A DNA stretch of 64,000 nt from Endomychus coccineus (lineage: Eukaryota > Arthropoda > Insecta > Coleoptera > Endomychidae), in NCBI GenBank assembly GCA_958510875.1, contig OY294068.1, positions 200,247,997-200,311,996 on the forward strand. The letters run 5' to 3'. Of the stretch, positions 56,355 to 64,000 are shown piece after piece; within the stretch, counting starts at the first letter, position 1, and each line of letters begins with the position of its first letter. The position numbers and the translations under genes were made by a program. Below the pieces are notes generated by a model. The model searched no databases. It was not told where the DNA came from and was given only the letters and a program-made list of their open reading frames with translations.

Positions 56355-57745
56355 AATAGTATGTGCAAAGAGATGGATCGAGATGCCGTTTTTTGCATCC
56401 GATTCCTTGATAAATTTACTCCATTTGCCCACTTTTTCAATCTTATACAAATGAGAAACTGCATTTCTGCATCGAAAAAATGCATTTTTCATGTGCATTT
56501 TTGAAGCAAATAAAAAAAATTCATTATTCGGTAATATGCATTGTGGAAATCGATCCAAATTTGTTACCCGGGAGTTTCTGGGGTGCCTGAACACGAATAT
56601 GATGTCAGAAAAACCATATAATGTACCTAGGAACCAGGAATTTCTGGTTGTGAGGGTCATTCACGAGGTGATGAAAATATTCGTCAATTTTTTTGGAAAT
56701 TCAAATTAAACGTCGAATCATGATGAAAGATAGCGGAATTTGAGAACTAATGTTTATCTGTATATGGAGAAAATGAGTTAAAAATATTCTAAGAAGAACC
56801 CAGTATGCTTGAGCTTTACGAGCTCACACACTTGTGCTTTCAGCTCTAGTAAAAAAATGTACGCTAGAATTGAAGAAAAAAATGCAAATTTCAAAGCAAA
56901 TGTTGACTTATTCATATGACGCTTATAAAAAAGTTACAGCGAATTTTGAAAAGGAATTGCGATATCTATAAAATAAAAATCCAACAGCTAAGCTATGGGT
57001 TCAGTATTATGAAGGATTATATTCATGCAAAAAAAAGTGGAGATTGGGACCTTTATCTGCAGACATTGGAGCGTATGATGCCATTTTTCCATGTTACCAG
57101 GCATTTCAACTATACTAAATAAGCTCGATTATATCTAGAGGATATGAAGGCACTAAAAACGTACAACCAATTTCAGTTATTTCTTTTAAAACTTTTAAAC
57201 AATGCAACAATGCAACGTGGCGCCCGCAAAATTGTTGTTAACATCAAATTAGAAAACTTTCTTGAATATGCAACCCCTTTACATGAGCTAAAAAATTCTG
57301 GCGAACCCCAGGACCGTATTGACATTATGTCAGTGATTCCAAAAACGACGTATTTAATTTTCTTCCTATTGAGACTATACTGATCGAAATTTTGAACCAC
57401 AAGTGCCTCCAAGGGAGAGAATAAAACATTCTCACGGCCAAGGATAAAATCCAAAGGGTTCCTCGCAAATCTTCGTTGTGATCAACGTCCCTTGCGTTTA
57501 GAAGATTGTCGAAGGAATTGCAACGTTGGTAGTAAGCTCCCGCATTCTCTGCATGATACAGAGCTTGCCTAATTTTTGAGTGAAACTATTAGGCTACTTT
57601 CCAGAACTGTAATCTTAAGCTTACAATGCATATGAATGGATACTAAATTCTCATTCGCATAAGATTCAAAAAGTGCTCAAATGGAGTAAGTGCATCAAGA
57701 AATCGGATGCAAAAAAACGCATTTCGATTCATCTTACTGCACAAA
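56355..57745. mobile_element. inverted-repeat-flanked unit around an unknown coding relic
   Basis: 56355-56470 is the inverse of 57630-57745 with moderate divergence (shared blocks: atggagtaaatttatcaagg, aatcggatgcaaaaaa, tctcgatccatct, caatcttatacaaatgagaa). The coding relic at 56916-57383 lies between them. This may be a DNA transposon with diverged inverted repeats or two inverted copies of one repeat. Confidence 0.45.
56916..57383 (+). pseudogene. unnamed transposon-associated protein fragment
   Basis: One frame interrupted only by a TAA at 57120: YGFSIMKDYIHAKKSGDWDL, YLQTLERMMPFFHVTRHFNY, TK, stop, ARLYLEDMKALKTYNQFQLF, then ARKIVVNIKLENFLEYATPL. The block SGDWxLxLxTxxxMxPxFHxxxHxxYxKxARLYLxxM recalls a repeated insect protein of unknown function found in transposon-rich DNA. 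No enzymatic motif can be named from what is visible. Confidence 0.5.
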
Positions 57746-57899
57746 TTTTGGACCTAAAATGTTATATTTCTTCGACTAATCCGGCAGTTTATTCTGCTAT
57801 ATGGTATGCGGAATATATTAATATTAGCCGAGCGTTTATTTCTTTGGGGAATGTGGAAATTAATTTGTGATAGTAAATCAGGACAATTAACTAACCCAT

Positions 57900-58345
57900 T
57901 AACGAGTTTGAATAAAAATGTTATATCCTAATGATTTCTACCGTAATGTTCATTTTTCAATATTTAAAATAGATTCAACCAAGTAGTAATTGAATTCATA
58001 GGCGGCAAATTTTAAGAACTTATGTTGAACCCTTTCAATCCTCATCCGATGAACATTATAAGACGGATACCATATAGAAGAGCAATACTCAAGGTGCGGA
58101 CGCACCAATACTATGTAAAGATATCTTATAGAAACAATGTTGTGGAAATCGCTAGAAACTTTTTTTATAAAACTTAAGGACTTAAGTGCTCTATTAACTA
58201 CATAATCAGAATTTGCATTAAAAGTCTGTTCATAATAACACCAAGATCTCTTATTTCTGGTTTACTAGCTAAGATATTGTTATTGATATTACAAAGCATT
58301 TATCAACATTGAACTCTATCCCATTTTCGTTGCACCATATATAAT
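57900..58345 (-). pseudogene. non-LTR RT thumb fragment
   Basis: The minus strand reads NSDYVVNRALKSLSFIKKVS, SDFHNIVSIRYLYIVLVRPH, LEYCSSIWYPSYNVHRMRIE, RVQHKFLKFA. This is the very typical LVRPxLEYxSxxWxP...xxExVQxxFxKF region after the RT fingers/palm. The catalytic core is absent. Confidence 0.85.
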
Positions 58346-58349
58346 ATTT

Positions 58350-59095
58350 CAGAATTCATTTTAGCTTGAAAAACTACATTCTCCTTCTATTTTTTCTTCA
58401 ACAGTTATTCGAATTGTCTCGAGCAGTTTTGTGATCAAAAACCAATCAAATTTATACCATCATTAAATTATATATTTTATGCATTCCCTGGTTGTTTTTC
58501 AGTAAACGTAGAAGCAGTTGTAAAGTTCCAACTAATAACCGTAAAATCGTGAACCAGAGATAGGTTATTTATATAATAGAAATCTTACATCTGTCTAGTA
58601 AATGTTAAAGTTCAACAAGCATGGATATAATGAGTAAATTATACCATTAGCGTAAATGTGGATGACCTCTATCTTAAATTTTCTCTTCGCTAGACAGCAT
58701 GACGCTGTCTGTACAATAGAAGGACGTGTCAACCGGAAAATCATTATTAACTCAATAATTATTAGCTTAGAAATACCAGAATATTATGCGAAATGTGCTA
58801 TATCAGAGAGCTGTTCGCAGGTATATGGAGGGCCTGATATAGGGGATTGTTTATAGCAGGAAATCCCCAACATTTTACAATGCGCTTATCTTTTACAGAT
58901 GCCATTCTATCCGGAACTTTATAACAAACCGTTTACTAGGAACCGTAATTTTCACTAGTATTGACAATAATCCAGTCGATATATATTGGTTTGAGTGATT
59001 CTTTATTTTGGTACTTGTTATATAACATTTAAATCAAACCAAACACTCTGTTGCATATTAACGTATATTCGAAAGTTTTCAAGATAAGCATATGG
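58350..59095. other. no recognisable feature
   Basis: AT-rich; may include decayed upstream RT sequence on the minus strand to about 58450. No firm motif. Confidence 0.4.
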
Positions 59096-59099
59096 AATA

Positions 59100-59235
59100 A
59101 GTATATAAAAATTTTCGGGAAATAGGTCACATTGACACTCTGTTTTAAAAAAAAATTATCTTAAAGACAAAATTTTTTAAAACAGAGTGTTAATGTGACC
59201 TATTTTCCGAGAATTTTTATATATAATTCATACTG
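59100..59235. repeat. palindrome of two Penelope family 1 tips
   Basis: Arms of about 55 bases (59105-59160 and 59168-59222) share aaaacagagtgt and atgtgacctatttcccgaga, then atttttatata, inverted around atcttaaagac. The tip text tatttcccgagaatttttat matches the pLTR ends at 10870-10890 and 17325-17345. A second case of two pLTR tips facing each other. Confidence 0.65.
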
Positions 59236-59329
59236 GGTCAAGAATCTTTATATTAATATGGAATAAGTCAAAAAACATGAATAAAGATCTACAAAAAATA
59301 GAAATAGGTATCCCGCTTAACTAAAAAGC

Positions 59330-59525
59330 TTAAAAATTATAAAAGAGTTCACACTGTGAATACACTGTAACACTATAAATGAAAAAGAATCATCCTTATC
59401 TACTAAAAATACTCTTGAAGTACTGAGGACCAAGTAGCCTTCATCAGAATAAACTAAGTTATAAATCGAAACGTGCCTGTTCAAATGCTATTTGGGGATA
59501 ATAATATATACATAGATATATCATT
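59330..59525 (-). mobile_element. Penelope family 2 pLTR fragment
   Basis: The minus strand reads attattatccccaaatagca, acgtttcgatttataactta, tctgatgaaggctacttgg, then tcctcagtacttcaagag. The stretch tagccgaaa expected after ttgg is deleted, so the hammerhead-like core is broken. It then continues tatttttagtagataaggat. Confidence 0.65.
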
Positions 59526-59649
59526 TTATTCATCTTATGTACATAATATGCTTACACTCGTCATTATAAAGTCACCATAAGATCACAATTTATGAACTGT
59601 AAAATTTAAAAATATATGTTAAGAAAATCCTATGTGGAATAAAATACGT

Positions 59650-61130
59650 TATTTGAAAGAATATTTTTAACAGATTTCTTGAATTCCTTCAACGGTAATT
59701 CTGTAACGGGTTCGTTTAATTTATCAAAATAATAAAAAAATAAAAACTTGGGGCGTTTTCGAGATTTTTTAAGTCTAAGAAAATCTGTACGAATATTTCT
59801 CTTATTACGAGTATTGTAATTTAATCATGAAAATTTTTACTCAAGGAGTACTTATCTCTGCAATTATGTGCATACTTAAAAATTCATATATAAACAGATT
59901 TGAGAATGTTAATATACCTAATCCCTTGAATGCTTTTCGACAGCAATACCTATAACCAATACACGCATCAATTCTTATAGCTCTCCTTTGTAATCTGAAA
60001 ATCTAATTTTTCAGAACAATTACCCCAAACTAAAATAGCGTAGCGTAACTGGTTTTCAATCAAATAAAAATATGCAGTCTTTATCACATAAGCAGATAGC
60101 GACTGAGATAATGTTCTCAAAACAAAAATACCTCCACTCAATTTTGTCATAAGTTTATCTGCATGAATATTCCAAGTAAGCTTATCATCTATTGTACACC
60201 TAAAATTTCTGTATGTTTATCAAAACTATTCGTTGATTTTAAGGAAAAGAGTATTTTTACCGTTCGTTCTCATTCACACACAAATACCATTTCCCGAAAA
60301 CTATTCCATAGCTCTATTCATGCTCATTGTACTATGTTCCTCCACATAATCTAGATCCTTTCCAGAATTTGACGCTGTTACATCATCAGCAAATGGTACA
60401 GTGTACGTGAATTACAAGTATTCCGGCAAGTCATTACCAAAAATTAAAAATGATAAAGGTCCTAATATGTATTCTTGAGGTACACCAATCGTAAGTAATT
60501 TCTTTTCAGACCGTCTGCCATCCACACACACTGCTTGATAACGACTTAATAATATTGACACTAACAAAATCAAATTCATGTTTCTCCAGTTTTTCGGAAA
60601 GTATAGCATGGACGACACAATTAAATGCCTTTGTTAGGTCTGTAAATAGTAGACCTTGTTTAAAGCTATCAATAGTTTTATCAATGAATTCAATAATTGC
60701 TCCTGTTGTATTACGTTCCTTTCTGCAACCAAATTGTTGTGTCGCAAATAAATTGTTACATTCGAAGTGATCACCAATTTGTATGCTTACCTTTTCCAAA
60801 TTATTGGAAATAACGCTACTAATGATATCGGCCTGTAGTTTGTAGTTTTATTCATGTCACCAGATTTATGTAGAGGTATTATCTCAAATAGTTTGGGAAA
60901 ATACCATCCTTAATACATTTATTGACCAACTTTGTAATCGGTGATACAATATGGTCAATATTTATCTTTAATAGTATGACTGAAAGGCCAAAAACATCTT
61001 TGGAGCTACTATTTTTGAATCCCATTATCATTTCTCTGATCTGAATAAATGAAACCGTGGAAAATGAGAATGAATTATATGTCGGAAAATTATCTTGTAA
61101 GAGGCTTATCGGACCTAAATGACTTCTTGG
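59650..61130 (-). pseudogene. non-LTR RT (CR1/Jockey group), decayed
   Basis: From 61130 downward: FSTVSFIQIREMIMGFKNSS, SKDVFGLSVILLKIN (SxGxDxIxxxxLK), DGIFPNYL, QQFGCRKERNTTGAIIEFID, LLFTDLTKAFNCVVHAILSE, IGVPQEYILGPLSFLIFGND, LPEYL, then QLRYAILVWGNCSEKL and the NSLP-side end. The order is right; stops and shifts are many, and the catalytic FADD box is not readable. Confidence 0.75.
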
Positions 61131-61289
61131 AATGGATTGAGATATTTTTTGTACAATTCATAAAAAATAATCATTGAAACTTCCTGCTGTTAAGTGTGTG
61201 ATAATTTTAGTGATAATTCTTTTTTTATTAATTAATGCGTGGTTACCCTCAGTTGGAGATAAATCGGATGGATGATGGAAATATATAAA

Positions 61290-61445
61290 CGCCCGGTTGT
61301 TATGACAATGTTGATAACACGTTCTATAGTTCCAGAGAGCTGTTTCGCTCTGCTCATGAGCTCGTCAGTGTGACGAGGCAGATGTGAAGTCACCGATCGA
61401 CCATCTCCGAAAGTGATATAATAAAACACCCTCGAAAATATTTGG
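61290..61445 (-). repeat. dispersed repeat with hammerhead-like core, partner of 9190-9320
   Basis: The minus strand holds cactgacgagctcatgagca followed by gagcgaaacagctctc at about 61368-61335. CTGACGA, stem GCTC/GAGC and GAAAC are in hammerhead order. It matches 9190-9320 in block order. Confidence 0.45.
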
Positions 61446-61489
61446 CAGATCTAGATGACTATAGGACGTGTTGTCACTGTTCAACCTGC

Positions 61490-61700
61490 TTAATCAAAAC
61501 TTTGTTTAAAAAGCAATTTATTAAATTCCGATTTATCTCCAGCTGAGGCTAACCCCCAATTTGCAATAGTACTTAAGCAGGCACATTTCGTGTTTTAATT
61601 TAGTTGATGACTTCTTGGTTGCCGAAAGGTCCTCAGTACTTCAACAGTATTTTTAGTGGATACTGATTTCTTATTTATAGATTTATAGTGTTTGAAAGCT
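61490..61700 (+). mobile_element. Penelope family 2 pLTR fragment
   Basis: aagcaatttattaaattccg, atttatctccagctgaggct, then ttagttgatgacttcttggt and tgccgaaaggtcctcagtac match the copies at 20060-20330. The CTGATGA core is changed (TTGATGA with altered stem). Confidence 0.65.
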
Positions 61701-61704
61701 TATT

Positions 61705-63635
61705 TGCCAGGCCAAATTCAGTATCTGAAGTTGTAAAATTCAATATAAGATGAATGAGCTTGAAATTTTTTTTAACGTTATTCCCACTTTTCATTTAGAT
61801 AAATATCGATTCGACTGGTTATGCATTCATTGAAATATGGATACTTGAAGCTAATTTGGATCACATTTTTGTCATCGACGATAAATTGATACCGTCAAAA
61901 ACCCTGAGGTGATCACGGTCGGTCTTCGTGTAGGCATATCTTCTCGCAATGTTTTTGCGAACGGTTCCTTGAATTCTGATTTAACATGAATTTGTGCTAA
62001 ATTAGCTAGACTGGGAACCACGCCTACATTTTATTTGTTTATACACATGTACTAAATGGGCCAGGCAGGATAATTTTTGCTCGATTCCTTGAAACTAGAA
62101 ACTAAAAATAGCTCAAGAGAAATATACAGCCAGGCGGTTCATCAATTATCGAGATGCAAGTTGTGCTAGTGAATAATTTATGATAGACACAAACACATAT
62201 ACAGGTACTTTTATTAGCATAACATATGCTATTGGAAGTTTAATGAAAATAAACAAGCTTACAGCCTTCTTTACTTACCTTCTACGCAGTATTATAATCG
62301 AGAGGAAAGTCTGGAAAGTGTTTTCAGCAGGACGAACAATTTCATCTTGATTATATAATTAATCATAAATTAGGCCAATAGCAATCACAAATTTTACATA
62401 ATTATCATGTATAGATAAACGAATATACCCTTGACGACGTGGTTTGATCACTTCGACTTTTCGTTTGGTCCAACAAAGCTAAAATAATCAATAATTATTT
62501 AAATCTAGAGCCACGATTCAATAACTGTCACAATAACAAAGGTTTGTAATCTACAACAAACAACCTACAAACAACATTACTCTTTCGAGAACTAAGTCAA
62601 AGATTCAGGAGACATATTAGAAGAAAATTGTGTAGGTATCTTTGCGACGGAAAGTATTTTTAGAAAGTTCGATTCGGTCGTGCAGACTATTCTTAAGGGA
62701 ATTACTAATAGTAAGAGTAATGCTATTCTTATTAAAATGACATGTTACATAAGTTACTATTGTATGAATGTTTTTTTTACTCAAGTGGTAATGACACAAA
62801 TCGTATGTTACTCAATAACTGGGTACTCGATAATTACGGTCAAGAGTGTAAGAAAGCAACAGACATGACCCATAGACTTTCATAAACAGATTATGCCAAT
62901 TTCTTAGATAAAGAACAAAATTTTCGGACTTTTGAAATAGTTGTTTATCCTGATAGGTGAAAACCTAATTGGCTTTTTGGAAGTGAGATCAAGCAGGATG
63001 CTTGATTGATTTTTGAGCAAAAATAGATGGTAAAAGTTATTCACAATACTTCTTAGCTCTAGAAAATGTGGTTACGTTCCTTGGAAAAAAATTCCGAAGA
63101 CGTCATTACGGCCATTTTTGAACTTCTAATTTTCTTCTCTTTTAGCTGAAAAGGTACCACAGTTCATCATATTTGCGATCCTAGGTTTGGTCTTAGGCAA
63201 AAAAGAGAGTATTTTATATCCCCTTTAAAGCACATTTTGGTGTTCCTCCCTAGCTTGTTTAGTTTTAGAGCCATTCAATTATCTCTATAGGCCATGCGTA
63301 GGAAATTCGCGAACATTAAAAACACAATTTTTGTAATTTTATCAATAGCGATTTTCTTAAAAACCATGGCTTATACAAGAAAATTACAAGAGGATTTTTT
63401 TTAGGTAATCAGTAGAATAAGGCTTTTTTCACCAAAGGGGTGATATTTTTGTGGAGTTGCGTCGCACCCCCAGAACTGATTTTTGTGATTTTGTAATGTA
63501 CAACCCCTATACTATCAGTTGCTGAAGGAAAATGTGAGAGATAATTTTTTTGCGAACTTCTGGTGAATTTTTACTTTACCGACTGGACTAAGATTCCGAA
63601 ATACAGGGGCAAGGTAAAAGTTCTTTGAACAGAGA
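61705..63635. other. no recognisable gene
   Basis: No coding region, RNA or named repeat is supportable. The segment 63080-63600 has the look of AT-rich repeat DNA (homopolymer-rich, no motif). Confidence 0.4.
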
Positions 63636-63639
63636 ACAT

Positions 63640-64000
63640 ATGGCGCCACAATCGAGAATCCCATCTTTAACTACAACGATTCAAAATTGTCAGGCTGATA
63701 TATCATTTAGTTCCGTTATGACACCCATCGAAAGCAAGCAACCTTGAAGATTTTAGTAAATATGGAAATAAGTTAATTTCGCGTCTTGATTAAACATTAT
63801 TTCTCGCGTGGAAAAAACTTTACGCAAACCAAAGCATCGCTTGTTGAACATTATGGGGACTCTTCACCATCGATTGGAACGATTGACAAGTGGCTTACCG
63901 ATTTTCGTTGTGGTGGTATGACCACAAAGAACGCCAAACGTTCTGGTCGTCCAATTGAAGTTACAACGCTAGAAATTGGCGATAAAACCATGGTATGATA
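63640..64000 (+). pseudogene. mariner transposase N-terminus, runs off the window
   Basis: The leader (atatatcatttagttccg, then cacccatcgaaagcaagcaa) is the same as at 18230. The protein reads MEIS, stop, FRVLIKHYFSRGKNFTQTKA, SLVEHYGDSSPSIGTIDKWL, TDFRCGGMTTKNAKRSGRPI, EVTTLEIGDK. These are the two helix-turn-helix parts and the RSGRP hook of a mariner transposase. The reading is open from 63786 to the edge. One early stop (TAA at about 63774) suggests decay, but the catalytic half lies outside the window. Confidence 0.85.

Noticed and set aside
1..64000. CRISPR arrays, operons, bacterial promoters or terminators
   Set aside because: None seen; the window is clearly animal DNA with spliced genes and eukaryotic transposons.

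Overview
The window is insect genomic DNA, plausibly from a beetle, although the order cannot be fixed from sequence alone. The evidence is a decapentaplegic (BMP2/4-type) gene with an insect-like exon layout, spliceosomal introns, TTAGG-type telomeric motifs, and a crowd of typical insect transposable elements (Penelope-like, Jockey/CR1-like, mariner, other IS630-Tc1-mariner, hAT, Helentron, tRNA-SINE).

Left end (1-7.8 kb). The only host gene I can support is dpp, on the minus strand. Its last coding exon is 2246-3108. It is separated by a 4.35-kb intron from the first coding exon at 7459-7755, where the signal peptide lies. The two exons join in phase (G|AA gives Glu) into a 382-residue precursor with the seven-cysteine TGF-beta knot. 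A splice acceptor lies 11 bases before the ATG, so one or more 5' UTR exons lie further right. Everything to the right is therefore either dpp 5' intron or dpp upstream DNA.

Middle and right (7.8-64 kb). No second host gene was recognised. The sequence is mostly layered transposon wreckage, and several layers can be ordered. A hAT element (26888-29768, perfect 8-bp target duplication) sits inside a mariner transposase and is itself interrupted by a second, non-autonomous hAT (28496-29392). Three Helentron-type copies (41.2-42.8, 47.3-48.6, 53.3-54.5 kb) share the same two ends; two of them keep a piece of Pif1-helicase C-terminus joined to an AP-like endonuclease. One DNA transposon (21224-23438) looks complete: TA duplication, about 415-bp inverted repeats and an uninterrupted 371-residue transposase with a DD41D triad. 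A fairly complete but broken non-LTR element occupies 43.9-46.7 kb, and many RT, endonuclease and RNase H fragments are scattered elsewhere.

Two Penelope-like families are present. The terminal (pLTR) sequence of the first holds what reads as a full minimal type I hammerhead ribozyme (6333-6374), with decayed copies at 10.6 and 17.3 kb. The second family has a hammerhead-like motif at the same place. These ribozyme motifs, the nested insertions, the Helentron set and a TTAGG-bearing minisatellite (50.08-50.48 kb) are the observations most worth following. Stretches with no recognisable content are listed as such; some may hold dpp regulatory DNA.
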